The notes under the pieces: generated by a model
What the model saw: only the letters and a program-made list of their open reading frames with translations
The model's database searches: none
What the model was told of the DNA's origin: nothing
Shown here: positions 53,480 to 63,261 of the stretch, piece after piece
How positions within the stretch are numbered: position 1 is the first letter of the stretch
How the letters are laid out: each line of letters opens with the position of its first letter
Made by a program: the position numbers and the translations under genes
Assembly (NCBI GenBank): GCA_947499305.1
Contig: CANMNN010000017.1
Location: 1 to 64,000 of the forward strand
Source: an uncultured Arenicella sp.
Lineage (GTDB): Bacteria; Pseudomonadota; Gammaproteobacteria; Arenicellales; Arenicellaceae
Direction: 5' to 3'
Length of the DNA: 64,000 bases

Positions 53480-54223
53480 ATGTCCAATGATTCGTCTACT
53501 ACCGGTTTTCGCAGAATATTACTAAAGCTCAGCGGCGAAGCCCTTGCTGGCAGTTCCGGCGACGCCAAATTTGGCATCGATGCTCAAGTACTAAATGCTG
53601 TCTGTAAGGAAGTTGCGGCTGTAATCGAAACCGGAACTCAGGTTGCAATTGTTATCGGTGGAGGCAACTTTTTCAGGGGTATTTCTGCTTCAGAATCAGG
53701 TATCGAGCGCGCTACAGCAGACTATATTGGGATGTTGGCTACTGTAATGAATGCTCTTGCCGTGCAACAAGCTTTAAAGCAGATCGGTGTAGAGGCTCGT
53801 GTTCAATCGGCTATTCCTATTTCACCAGTTTCCGAGCCTTATGTGCGCTTGCGAGCCTTAAAGCATTTAAATCAAGGTCGGGTGGTGATTTTTGCCGCAG
53901 GTACTGGTAACCCGTATTTTACAACAGATACTGCCGCTAGTTTGCGTGCTGCAGAGATTAATGCAGACATCTTAGTAAAAGCCACTAAGGTAGATGGCGT
54001 CTATGACAGTGATCCGGAGTCGAACCCCGATGCGGTGCGCTATGAACAAGTGAGCTACGATGAAGTGTTACAAAAGCGCTTAGGTGTAATGGATGCTACG
54101 GCGATTGCTCTGTGCCGTGACAACAATATGGACTTACGTGTATTGTCGATCAGCGAAGAAGGTGCGCTCGCTAAAATGGCACAAGGGCAGGAGATCGGAA
54201 CCTTGATTACTGGTGGCATGTAG
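53480..54223 (+). CDS. pyrH: UMP kinase
   Basis: Phosphorylates UMP. 247 residues. LKLSGEALAGSS, VIGGGNFFRG, GTGNPYFTTDTAASLRA and KATKVDGVYDSDP are the amino-acid-kinase fold signatures. Between tsf and frr, as in all relatives. Confidence 0.98.
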   Translation: MSNDSSTTGFRRILLKLSGEALAGSSGDAKFGIDAQVLNAVCKEVAAVIETGTQVAIVIGGGNFFRGISASESGIERATADYIGMLATVMNALAVQQALKQIGVEARVQSAIPISPVSEPYVRLRALKHLNQGRVVIFAAGTGNPYFTTDTAASLRAAEINADILVKATKVDGVYDSDPESNPDAVRYEQVSYDEVLQKRLGVMDATAIALCRDNNMDLRVLSISEEGALAKMAQGQEIGTLITGGM

Positions 54224-54337
54224 TTTCTATCATCACGGGTTGAAATAAGTGTAAGAAATTGTTCGAACGAACTATTTAAGTAAAGATAACTAATAAAAAG
54301 CTCTCCCGAGATTGGATTGAGCGTATAAGAGGAAAGT

Positions 54338-54895
54338 ATGATTGATGATATTTTGAAAGACGCGGAAGATCGTATGCAAAAAAGCATTGAATCAATGCGA
54401 GGTGATATGGCCAAAATACGTACCGGTCGAGCTAGCCCGGCGTTAATCGATCACCTGTCGGTTGACTACTACGGAACAGCTACTCCAATTAATCAAGTGG
54501 CAAATGTTTCCGTTCAAGACGCGCGTACTTTGGCGGTTCAACCGTGGGAAAAAAACATGGTTCCTGTTGTAGAACGGGCCATTATTGAAGCCAATTTGGG
54601 CTTCAACCCAGTTACCGCTGGCGACCTCATTAGGATTCCAATGCCGCCGTTAACAGAAGAGCGCCGCAAAGAGATGGTCAAAGTGGCGGCCAGTGAAGGC
54701 GAAAGTGGAAAAATTGCGGTTCGAAATATTCGTAGAGATGCGAATAATGATTTTAAGTCTCTTGAGAAAGAAAAAGAGATCAGCGAAGACGATGAGAAGC
54801 GCGCCAACGATCTGGTTCAGAAGTTGACTGACAAGTACGTCTCATTGATCGACGAGATCGTTAAAGAGAAAGAAGCGGATATCTTAAAAGTTTAA
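54338..54895 (+). CDS. frr: Ribosome recycling factor
   Basis: Splits post-termination ribosomes with EF-G. 185 residues. [21 protein letters not shown] and the C-terminal helix [20 protein letters not shown] are the hallmarks (each up to 20 residues). GAGGAAAG ribosome-binding site. Confidence 0.98.
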   Translation: MIDDILKDAEDRMQKSIESMRGDMAKIRTGRASPALIDHLSVDYYGTATPINQVANVSVQDARTLAVQPWEKNMVPVVERAIIEANLGFNPVTAGDLIRIPMPPLTEERRKEMVKVAASEGESGKIAVRNIRRDANNDFKSLEKEKEISEDDEKRANDLVQKLTDKYVSLIDEIVKEKEADILKV

Positions 54896-55009
54896 TTTGC
54901 GCGATTGAGTTCAATAGCTCCGCTATAAAGCGCTGTGTGCAGCTAGCGCTGCTGCAGACGAGTGATTCAATCGTAAAAGAATGACTTTCAGATACAGTCA
55001 AAAACTCTA

Positions 55010-55882
55010 ATGTTAAAAATAATACGATCTTGGTGGCTTCTTCTGTCCCAAGGGTTACGCCATTCCGTTGGTTCTAGTGGAAGCCTACGGCCTGCAAAGC
55101 TGCCAGTGATAACGCCCAAGCCCGAGCATGTAGCAGTGATCATGGATGGCAATGGGCGATGGGCCAATTCTCAAGGCCTGTCTCGTGTAGCCGGACATAA
55201 GCGTGGCGTTGATTCTGTTAAGTCCTTGATCAAAAGCTGCATTGAGCACGAGATACCGTATTTATCCATCTTTGCGTTTAGCAGTGAGAATTGGAATCGA
55301 CCTGAGTCAGAGGTAAGCGCGCTCATGGAGCTCCTAGGTAACGCCTTGGAAACTCAAACCAAGAAGCTTAATGAGAATGGTGTTCGCCTTCAGCTTTTAG
55401 GTGATATGTCGCGCTTTAGTGATAAAATTCAAAAGCTTGCGAAACAGTCGGAAGAGGCAACCGCTACCAATGATACTCTTGTTTTTAATGTAGCGATAAA
55501 CTACGGCGGGCGTTGGGATATCGCGCAAGCCTGTCGAGCTCTTGCTCTAAAGGTGGCAAGCGGAGAGCTCGATGCCGACGATATTGACGAACATTTGATC
55601 AATGAACATGTCTCAACCGCAGGCATGCCCGACCCTGATCTATTTATAAGAACCAGTGGCGAATACCGCATTAGCAATTTTCTCTTGTGGCAAGCAGCCT
55701 ACTCGGAATTCTATTTCACTGATGTTCTATGGCCCGATTTTGACGAGCACGAGTTTACCGACGCGCTGATCAAATATACTAATCGAGATCGCCGGTTTGG
55801 AAATGCTGTAGATAAAGTCGCGCAGAAAAAGAACGCTGATAAAAGCGTCAACAATTCAGATCGTGAGGAGACAAATGCTTAA
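55010..55882 (+). CDS. uppS: Undecaprenyl diphosphate synthase
   Basis: Makes the C55 lipid carrier for peptidoglycan and O-antigen. 290 residues; about 25 extra residues precede the conserved PEHVAVIMDGNGRWANSQG, so a later start is possible though no better codon is seen. Active-site Asp in IMDGNGRW, LSIFAFSSENWNRP, and PDLFIRTSGEYRISNFLLW. Last codons overlap cdsA by eight bases. Confidence 0.97.
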   Translation: MLKIIRSWWLLLSQGLRHSVGSSGSLRPAKLPVITPKPEHVAVIMDGNGRWANSQGLSRVAGHKRGVDSVKSLIKSCIEHEIPYLSIFAFSSENWNRPESEVSALMELLGNALETQTKKLNENGVRLQLLGDMSRFSDKIQKLAKQSEEATATNDTLVFNVAINYGGRWDIAQACRALALKVASGELDADDIDEHLINEHVSTAGMPDPDLFIRTSGEYRISNFLLWQAAYSEFYFTDVLWPDFDEHEFTDALIKYTNRDRRFGNAVDKVAQKKNADKSVNNSDREETNA

Positions 55883-56678
55883 GCAACGAATTATTACCGC
55901 GTTGATACTGGTCGCCATAGTGATGGCTTGCTTATTTGCCAGCAACCCTCTCTATTGGCAAGGACTAATTATTCTCGCCGTCACCTTGGGGTTCTATGAG
56001 TGGCTAAGATTCTGCAAAGTTGAGTCTTTGGGGGTGAAAGCAATAAGTTATCTGGCTTTCGCGGCTTGTTTGTATTTGATTAAGCTCGCGGTCATGCCAA
56101 TGGATATCGTTGTCGTGCTTGCTTGCATGCTTTGGGTAGTGCTTCTAATATTCACGGTGACAGATGCACTGGATTTTTTACATTCAAAATGGTTTAAATT
56201 ACCTATCGGGGTAATGGTGCTATCGACTGCGGGATGGTTGATTGTGGAGTTCCAGCAATTGCCGAATGGCGCGCTGTGGCTTCTGTGTTTCTTTTTCTCG
56301 GTTTGGGCGGCAGACGTCGGGGCTTATTTTGTTGGTAAGAGGTTTGGAAAGACCAAGCTCGCGCCTAAAGTGAGTCCAGGTAAAACTATCGAAGGTTTGC
56401 TCGGTGGTTTGGGACTAGTGTTAATCTTGTTTGCACCAATTCTTTTTACCCAATTTGATAAAGGAGATGCCGCGTTGTTGCTCGCAACGGTCTTGGTCAC
56501 GGCTTTTGTGTCAGTTGGCGGTGATTTATTCGAAAGCAAGTTAAAGCGCTATGCCGGCCTTAAAGATAGCAGCCAAATTTTACCTGGCCATGGCGGTGTT
56601 TTAGATCGCATTGATAGTCTATTGGCCGGCGCGCCTATTTTCGCAGCAGGCTTGCTGCTACTAGACCTTCTTGGTTAA
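55875..56678 (+). CDS. cdsA: Phosphatidate cytidylyltransferase
   Basis: Forms CDP-diacylglycerol for all phospholipid synthesis, including by PssA in this window. 267 residues from ATG 55875 with GAGGAG upstream, overlapping uppS. Eight or so spans; signature PGHGGVLDRIDSLL near the C-terminus preceded by SKLKRYAGLKDSSQ. Confidence 0.96.
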   Translation: MLKQRIITALILVAIVMACLFASNPLYWQGLIILAVTLGFYEWLRFCKVESLGVKAISYLAFAACLYLIKLAVMPMDIVVVLACMLWVVLLIFTVTDALDFLHSKWFKLPIGVMVLSTAGWLIVEFQQLPNGALWLLCFFFSVWAADVGAYFVGKRFGKTKLAPKVSPGKTIEGLLGGLGLVLILFAPILFTQFDKGDAALLLATVLVTAFVSVGGDLFESKLKRYAGLKDSSQILPGHGGVLDRIDSLLAGAPIFAAGLLLLDLLG

Positions 56679-56850
56679 GTTCAACGCAAGTTTAAGCCTC
56701 TAGCGTCTACTCCCCGTTATCGCTATGTGTCTTTTGCTAGTTTTACGCTGCTTTAGTCTCGATTGCGTGAGTTGTTTGTGTGCTAATTAGTGATCAGTGG
56801 GCCTGAGCAAGTTATCGAGAATGTAATTAACTTTTTGAGTTGTATTTAAT

Positions 56851-58029
56851 ATGCAAAGACTGACAATTTTAGGATCTACTGGGTCGGTGGGCCAAAGTAC
56901 GTTAGACGTACTCGCTCTGCATCCAGAGCTTTTCTCTGTGTGTGCTTTAACGGCGAATGACAATGTTGAAAAAATGTTGCAGCAGTGTGTTCAGTACTCG
57001 CCAGCTGTTGCTGTTATGGGGAGTCAATCCGCCGCGCGCGCGTTGCGTGAAGCTCTGGCGCAAGAAGGTTTTACTCAAATAGAGGTGCGCTCAGGCGTCA
57101 ATGCCATTGCGGAAATTGCTGCCAGTGACGAGTCAGATTCAGTGATGTCTGCGATAGTCGGCGCAGCCGGCTTGATCCCTACCCTTGAGGCCGTTCGTGC
57201 AGGCAAACGTGTGCTCATTGCCAATAAAGAACCTTTAGTAATGACAGGGGACTTATTTATGCGCGAAGCCTCGAGTTCAGGTGCGGTGATTTTGCCGATT
57301 GATAGTGAGCACAATGCCATCTTTCAGTGTCTGCCGCATGATCAAGACAAGGCCGGGGTCGCCAAGATACATTTGACGGCGTCTGGTGGCCCATTTCGAG
57401 GCCAAAAATGGTCTGACTTAGAGTGCGTTACCCCCGATCAAGCATGCGCTCATCCAAATTGGTCAATGGGACGCAAAATTTCGGTGGATTCTGCCACGAT
57501 GATGAACAAGGGCCTAGAGTTAATTGAGGCAAGTGCGCTTTTCGGATTATCTGCAGAACGAGTCGACATTGTGGTGCATCCGCAAAGTATCATTCATTCA
57601 ATGGTGCAATATAACGATGGCTCTTTTCTAGCTCAGCTCGGTTCTCCGGATATGAAAATACCCATTGCACACTCTTTGAGTTGGCCAAATCGGATTGAGT
57701 CTGGTGCAAAAACGCTGGATATCACCGAAGTTGCGCGCTTAGATTTCGAAGAGCCAGATATGGAAAACTTACCCTGTTTGCGTTTAGCCAGACGAGCAGC
57801 AGAGCAGGGTGGCTCGGCTCCTGCAGTATTGAATGCGGCGAATGAAGTTGCGGTTGATGCTTTCCTAAATGAGATTATCTGCTTCACAGATATTGCCACC
57901 GTTATCGAAAACACAATGGCAACGGTTAAATGGGTCGAGATTGATAATATTGAAAGCGTATTAAAGATTGATAATGAAGCACGAGAAGTCGCGAGTGCGC
58001 AGATAGACTCTCTAACGCTGGTTAATTGA
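56851..58029 (+). CDS. dxr: 1-deoxy-D-xylulose 5-phosphate reductoisomerase
   Basis: Second step of the MEP isoprenoid pathway that feeds UppS. 392 residues. NADPH motif LGSTGSVGQSTLDVL, metal site IPIDSEHNAIFQ, ASGGPFRG, MNKGLELIEA and HPQSIIHSMV. Located between cdsA and rseP as in Pseudomonas. Confidence 0.98.
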   Translation: MQRLTILGSTGSVGQSTLDVLALHPELFSVCALTANDNVEKMLQQCVQYSPAVAVMGSQSAARALREALAQEGFTQIEVRSGVNAIAEIAASDESDSVMSAIVGAAGLIPTLEAVRAGKRVLIANKEPLVMTGDLFMREASSSGAVILPIDSEHNAIFQCLPHDQDKAGVAKIHLTASGGPFRGQKWSDLECVTPDQACAHPNWSMGRKISVDSATMMNKGLELIEASALFGLSAERVDIVVHPQSIIHSMVQYNDGSFLAQLGSPDMKIPIAHSLSWPNRIESGAKTLDITEVARLDFEEPDMENLPCLRLARRAAEQGGSAPAVLNAANEVAVDAFLNEIICFTDIATVIENTMATVKWVEIDNIESVLKIDNEAREVASAQIDSLTLVN

Positions 58030-58091
58030 GTAAATCAATGTTCTCGCATGGGTTGAACGATATGTTTTTAATTTGGGTTAGGCGGTAGTCT

Positions 58092-59456
58092 GTGGCTTTT
58101 TTGTATAGCGTTGTAGGTTTTTTGATCGCAATTGGCGTGCTTGTTGCTGTGCATGAGTTCGGACACTATTGGGTTGCTAGGAAGCTTGGGGTAAAGGTAC
58201 TTACCTACTCGATCGGCTTCGGTAAGCCGATTTGGAGAAAAGTCGCTGGCCCTGATCAAATTGAGTATGTGATAGCACAAATCCCATTAGGCGGTTACGT
58301 TAAATTCTTAGGCGAAGGCACTGAAGCCGACCCCGTTGACCCGAAAGAAGCGCACCGAGCCTTCGATAATCAGCCAATTTGGAAGCGCGCTCTCATCGTG
58401 GCCGCTGGCCCTGGAATCAATTTTCTATTTGCCATTGTTCTGTTTATGTTTTTGGGCATGCAAACAGAAACTCGTCAGACCCCGGTGTTTGGGAGTCTCG
58501 GCGAAAGCACCGTCTTAGCACAACTTGGCGTTACGAAAGGAGATCGCTTGATCTCAGTCAATGGTAAGAAAGCGCGCTTCATGGCCGAGCATGAACTCTA
58601 TATATTCAATCAATTGCTTCAAAGAGAGTCGATAGACGTGGAGATAGAGTCTGCTGGCTCTGTGTCGACCAAGCTTATTGATACCAGCGAGATTCCGATC
58701 TATCGAATTAATCCCGCGAGCATGATGCGCCAATTGGGCTTTGTTGGTGTTTTGCCTGAAATAACCACGGAGATAGCGCGCATTGCTCCCGGTTCACCCG
58801 CCGATAGTGGCGGCCTAAAAGCTGGTGATGTGTTCGTTGAGATTGGCGATAAGTCAATTGATCGATGGGATGATCTCACGTCAGCAGTGCAACCGTCGGC
58901 TAATAAACCACTGAAAATCACTGTGGACCGAGGTGGCCAGCGGGTTTCGATGACCATTGCCCCTGAGGCTCAAACTTCGGGTGACAGAACAATTGGGGTT
59001 TTAGGTGTTGGACCTAAAATTCTGCCTTTGCCGGAGCAGAGTAAAGTGGAGATCAGTCGGTCACCGCTGGAGGCTCTGGGGCATGGTGTTAATCAGACTT
59101 GGCAAATGTCGAGTCTCACCTTGAGAATGCTGGGCAAAATGATTACCTTGCAAGTCTCCTATAAGAACGTTAATGGCCCAATTATGATTGCTGACGTTGC
59201 AGGTCAGGCGATTCAAGTTGGCTTTACTACCTATTTATATTTCATAGCATTGATCAGCATCAGCTTGGGAGTGATGAATTTATTGCCCATACCTATGCTG
59301 GATGGAGGCCATCTGGCGACCTATGTCATTGAGTTGTTTGCCGGAAAAGACATATCAAGACGCGCGTTTATTGCTGTTCAACCCTTTGGTTTGTTAATGT
59401 TGGCGGGCTTGATGAGCTTAGCTTTTTATAATGATATTTTAAGGTTATTCAATTAG
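58092..59456 (+). CDS. rseP: RIP metalloprotease RseP
   Basis: Site-2 protease that cleaves RseA to free sigma-E. 454 residues with GTG start. Zinc site VHEFGHYWVARK, two PDZ regions (second one: IARIAPGSPADSGGLKAGD), and the third-span LLPIPMLDGGHL that supplies the Asp ligand. Upstream of bamA, as in other gammaproteobacteria. Confidence 0.97.
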   Translation: MAFLYSVVGFLIAIGVLVAVHEFGHYWVARKLGVKVLTYSIGFGKPIWRKVAGPDQIEYVIAQIPLGGYVKFLGEGTEADPVDPKEAHRAFDNQPIWKRALIVAAGPGINFLFAIVLFMFLGMQTETRQTPVFGSLGESTVLAQLGVTKGDRLISVNGKKARFMAEHELYIFNQLLQRESIDVEIESAGSVSTKLIDTSEIPIYRINPASMMRQLGFVGVLPEITTEIARIAPGSPADSGGLKAGDVFVEIGDKSIDRWDDLTSAVQPSANKPLKITVDRGGQRVSMTIAPEAQTSGDRTIGVLGVGPKILPLPEQSKVEISRSPLEALGHGVNQTWQMSSLTLRMLGKMITLQVSYKNVNGPIMIADVAGQAIQVGFTTYLYFIALISISLGVMNLLPIPMLDGGHLATYVIELFAGKDISRRAFIAVQPFGLLMLAGLMSLAFYNDILRLFN

Positions 59457-59592
59457 AATAATCTACTGCAAGAATTAAAAGGCGCTTCAACTGAAACTAG
59501 CTATGGCAACTCAAGACAGCCATTCAAGTTAAGCGCATGAAAAACAATAAAATTAAATCACCTGAGAATAGTAACGAACTATTGAGGACTTC

Positions 59593-61950
59593 ATGATTAG
59601 AACTCTTTGCAAGAATGCCACTGCTGCCAGCCGAAAATCATTGCTGACCGTGCTGCTCGCCTGCTCCACAATTTGTGTGACCACCGGTAGCGCTTTTGCT
59701 CAACAACAGTCTTTTTTGGTATCAGACATTCGGGTTAAGGGCCTCGCGCGTATTTCAGCGGGTTCGATTTTTAATTACTTGCCAGTAAAAGTGGGGGACA
59801 CATTTAACCCTACAGAGTCTTCCGAACTGATTAAGGAGCTTTATAAGACCGGCTTCTTTAAAGATATTCAGCTGAGCACTGAAGGCACAGCCATCGTGAT
59901 CGATGTGGTCGAGTATCCATCAATTACTCAAATTGAGTTCGCCGGTAATAAGCTAATCAAAGAGGAGTCATTGCGCGAAGCGCTTGCAGGTAATGACTTT
60001 ATTGAAGGTCGTGTCTTCAAACCGAACGTTCTTGAACAAGTGAAGCAAGAGCTAAAGCGTCAGTACCTCAATCAAGGTAAATACAATGCTCAAGTGGGCA
60101 CCGAAGTTACCGACCTTCCACGTAACCGTGTCAAGGTTAAGCTCCACGTGAAAGAAGGTCCAACTGCTAAGATTAAGAAAATTAACATCGTTGGTAACGA
60201 GTATTTTAGCGACAAAATGCTAATCGACGAGTTCGAATCCTCAGACAGCAAGCCGTTTTGGCAATTTTGGGGCTCGGCCGACCAATACTCCAAAGAGAAA
60301 GTCTCCGGCGATTTAGAAACCCTTCGTAGTTTTTACCAAAATCAAGGGTTTCTTGATTTTAATATCACATCTAATCAAGTAAGTATTTCGCCAGAGAAAG
60401 ACGGAATATTCCTCACCGTTAACGTTGATGAGGGTGAGCGCTATACGGTTTCTAGTTTTGTCTTGAACGGACAGCTAGTTGTTCCCGAAGATGAGTTATT
60501 GCCCTACGTATTTATCGCTCCCGGGCGTACCTATTCTCGTCGTGACGTTGACAATACAGTGGAATTTATTGGTGATCGACTGGCTGAAGAGGGCTATTCA
60601 TACGCCGAGGTAGTGCCGGTACCGAATGTAAATCGTGAAGATAACACTATTGCATTTTCGATCAACATTAAGCCTGGTCGTCGTGTTTATGTGCGTCGAA
60701 TCGACGTTGTCGGTAATAAATTGACCAACGATGATGTGATTCGTCGAGAGTTGCGTCAAACCGAAGGTGGGGCATTCTCACCGAGCCGAGTGAATCGTTC
60801 GAAAATTCGTTTACAGCGCTTAAGCTTTTTTGATGAGGTAGAGATCGAGACGGTTCCTGTAGCCGGGCGAGAAGATCAGGTTGACCTGCAGGTAGTTGTA
60901 AAAGAACGCCCAACTGGGCAGTTTCTCTTCGGTTTGGGTTTTTCCGGTGATGACGGAGCATTGATTCAAGCGAGCGTGTCTCAGTCCAACTTGTTTGGTA
61001 CAGGAAACCAATTGAACTTCAATGTGCAGCGCTCTCAAATTGTTGAATCGATTAGTTTGCAATACACTGATCCCTACTACACCAGAAGTGGTATTAGCCG
61101 AACCATCGGTTTGACCGGGCGTAGCATCGACTCGGCAAGAGCCAATACATCTGAGTTTTTGACTGAAACTCTCGGCTTAAATGTTCGTTATTTGTTTCCG
61201 ATTAACGAAAGTAATTCTTTTTCTTTGGGAGCGGGAATTGAGAAAATCGATCTAGAGGTTGGAGCCTTCTCAGTACCAGAGGTTCGAGATTTTATCGCTG
61301 AAAGCCCAGAGAATAACCTGTTTACACTGACGTCGGCATTCGCTCACGATACACGTGATAGCTTGTTGTATCCAACTTCAGGCAAGAACTTTCGCCTTTC
61401 AGCCGAAGTGACGGCTCCGGGGAGTGATCTTGAGTACTACCGCCTTAACTTGGAATCAAGTTACTACTATCCGTTTACTAACAAGGCCGCTCTCAAGCTG
61501 AGTGCTGACATCAGTTATGGCGATGGTTATGGCGACACTGAAGGCTTACCGTTCTTTAAAAATTACTTCGCTGGAGGGTCGCGATCAGTGCGTGGTTACG
61601 AGGCTCGTTCTCTCGGTCCTCGCGACTCGAGCGAATTTCCACAGCCATTTGGTGGCAGTAAACGCGTTATCTTGAATGCGACGCTTCTGCTGCCGATTGG
61701 CGACGGTGCTTTAGATAAACGATTGCAGTTGTTTGTTGATGGCGGCCAAGTATTTTCGAATGATCAAGATATTGAGTTTGACGATATTCGTTTCACCGCT
61801 GGTGTCGGTTTTAACTGGATTTCTCCAGTCGGCCCCTTGTCAATCAGTTATGCGATTCCGCTCAATGAAGTTGAAGCTGATCCTCTTACCGGTTTTATCG
61901 GTGATGAAATCGAAAAATTTCAATTTAGTGTTGGTCAGTTAATCCAGTAG
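59593..61950 (+). CDS. bamA: Outer-membrane protein assembly factor BamA
   Basis: Central BAM component. 785 residues: signal peptide ending SAFA, five POTRA domains (starting VSDIRVKGLARISAGSIF) and a 16-strand barrel with the conserved SVRGYEARSLGP loop motif. The end reads FQFSVGQLIQ: the usual beta-signal but with terminal Gln in place of the common aromatic residue. Confidence 0.97.
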   Translation: MIRTLCKNATAASRKSLLTVLLACSTICVTTGSAFAQQQSFLVSDIRVKGLARISAGSIFNYLPVKVGDTFNPTESSELIKELYKTGFFKDIQLSTEGTAIVIDVVEYPSITQIEFAGNKLIKEESLREALAGNDFIEGRVFKPNVLEQVKQELKRQYLNQGKYNAQVGTEVTDLPRNRVKVKLHVKEGPTAKIKKINIVGNEYFSDKMLIDEFESSDSKPFWQFWGSADQYSKEKVSGDLETLRSFYQNQGFLDFNITSNQVSISPEKDGIFLTVNVDEGERYTVSSFVLNGQLVVPEDELLPYVFIAPGRTYSRRDVDNTVEFIGDRLAEEGYSYAEVVPVPNVNREDNTIAFSINIKPGRRVYVRRIDVVGNKLTNDDVIRRELRQTEGGAFSPSRVNRSKIRLQRLSFFDEVEIETVPVAGREDQVDLQVVVKERPTGQFLFGLGFSGDDGALIQASVSQSNLFGTGNQLNFNVQRSQIVESISLQYTDPYYTRSGISRTIGLTGRSIDSARANTSEFLTETLGLNVRYLFPINESNSFSLGAGIEKIDLEVGAFSVPEVRDFIAESPENNLFTLTSAFAHDTRDSLLYPTSGKNFRLSAEVTAPGSDLEYYRLNLESSYYYPFTNKAALKLSADISYGDGYGDTEGLPFFKNYFAGGSRSVRGYEARSLGPRDSSEFPQPFGGSKRVILNATLLLPIGDGALDKRLQLFVDGGQVFSNDQDIEFDDIRFTAGVGFNWISPVGPLSISYAIPLNEVEADPLTGFIGDEIEKFQFSVGQLIQ

Positions 61951-62059
61951 CCAAAGTCTAATTTCATTAGGCTAATTAGCAAAAATTAGTTGGGCTTAAG
62001 AGCATTTACTCTTAGGCTCAATCAATATTCAAAAAATAAGAAATTATAGGTATTTAGAA

Positions 62060-62566
62060 ATGTTAAAACGTAGTTTAATCGTATTCGCCGCGCTGGCCGC
62101 TTGCATGCAAGCTTCAATCGCGTCAGCTGAGCTTAAGATTGGTGTCTACGATGCACGCAAAATTCTTGAGTCATTGCCTGCAGTGCAAAAAGAGTTCAAG
62201 AAACTTGGTGCTGAATTTGAGCCCAAAGAGAAAGAGATCGCTGATAAGCGTACTGCACTCGTAAAGCTCCAAGAAGATATCACCAAGAATGCTGGCACGG
62301 TTTATTCTGATGCTGAATACAAAGAAAAACAGCTTGAATTTCAAAGTAAGCGCCGTGAGCTTCAATTGCTAGCCGAAGATACTGAGCGCCTAGCAAATGT
62401 GCGCAGAAACGAAGTGGTTCGCAAAATCCAAAGTTCAGTAGACCAAGAAGTTCGTAAGTTTGCAGAAGAGCAAGGTTACGATTTAATTTTACGTAGCGGC
62501 GTACTTTACGCGGGCCCGAAGGTGAATATTACGCAGCAAATTTTGCAGCGTATGTCATCTAAATAG
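62060..62566 (+). CDS. skp: Periplasmic chaperone Skp/OmpH
   Basis: 168 residues. Signal peptide ending ASA, then LKIGVYDARKILESLP and a long helical part (EKEIADKRTALVKLQEDI) forming the jellyfish-like arms of the trimer. Carries outer-membrane proteins to BamA. Not followed by lpxD as would be usual. Confidence 0.94.
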   Translation: MLKRSLIVFAALAACMQASIASAELKIGVYDARKILESLPAVQKEFKKLGAEFEPKEKEIADKRTALVKLQEDITKNAGTVYSDAEYKEKQLEFQSKRRELQLLAEDTERLANVRRNEVVRKIQSSVDQEVRKFAEEQGYDLILRSGVLYAGPKVNITQQILQRMSSK

Positions 62567-62784
62567 GCACTACGCTCTTTTAGCGAGACAAACTATCTAG
62601 TAATGCATGCTGTCCTTTATTGCTCTTGAGCTAGGTTCTCAAAAGCCTAAGAACCGCTTGCGAAACCAGTTATACTATTGTCAGCTATTGGTAGAAGGCT
62701 TCCTTGATAGGGAGTCTTTTGCGTTTAAGCCCTGAAAAAATGGGTGATTCTTAACTCTAAATTGTAATAAAAAGGACTGGTCTC

Positions 62785-63228
62785 GTGGCATTACTCGACA
62801 TACATCAAATCAAAAACTACCTACCTCATCGTTATCCATTTTTATTGATAGACAGAGTTCTCGAAGCTGAGCCTGAAGAGCGGATGGTTGCGCTTAAGAA
62901 CGTGACTTACAACGAACCATTTTTTGAAGGTCATTTTCCAAATCGCCCTGTGATGCCTGGTGTTTTGATTATCGAAGCACTTGCTCAAGCGGCTGCATTG
63001 ATGGCCAGTTATGGGCGAGATGATATCGATACATCGAGCCGTATTTATTATTTCACAGGCATCGATAAGGCGCGCTTCAAACGCCCGGTCGAACCCGGTG
63101 ATCAATTGATTTTTGAAGTTCAGCTAGTGCGAAAAATCAAGAATATGTGGAAGTGTCAAGGTGTCGCGAAAGTGGACGGCGAAGTAGCCGCAACTGCAGA
63201 GTTAATGTTTACTTTTAAAGATCTATAA
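62785..63228 (+). CDS. fabZ: 3-hydroxyacyl-ACP dehydratase FabZ
   Basis: 147 residues with GTG start and AAAAAGG upstream. [11 protein letters not shown] and [13 protein letters not shown] hold the active-site His and the hot-dog helix with Glu. Competes with LpxA for 3-hydroxyacyl-ACP. lpxA starts 33 bases downstream. Confidence 0.98.
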   Translation: MALLDIHQIKNYLPHRYPFLLIDRVLEAEPEERMVALKNVTYNEPFFEGHFPNRPVMPGVLIIEALAQAAALMASYGRDDIDTSSRIYYFTGIDKARFKRPVEPGDQLIFEVQLVRKIKNMWKCQGVAKVDGEVAATAELMFTFKDL

Positions 63229-63261
63229 ATCGGCAGACCTATCAACCCAGAGGCGAAGTTT

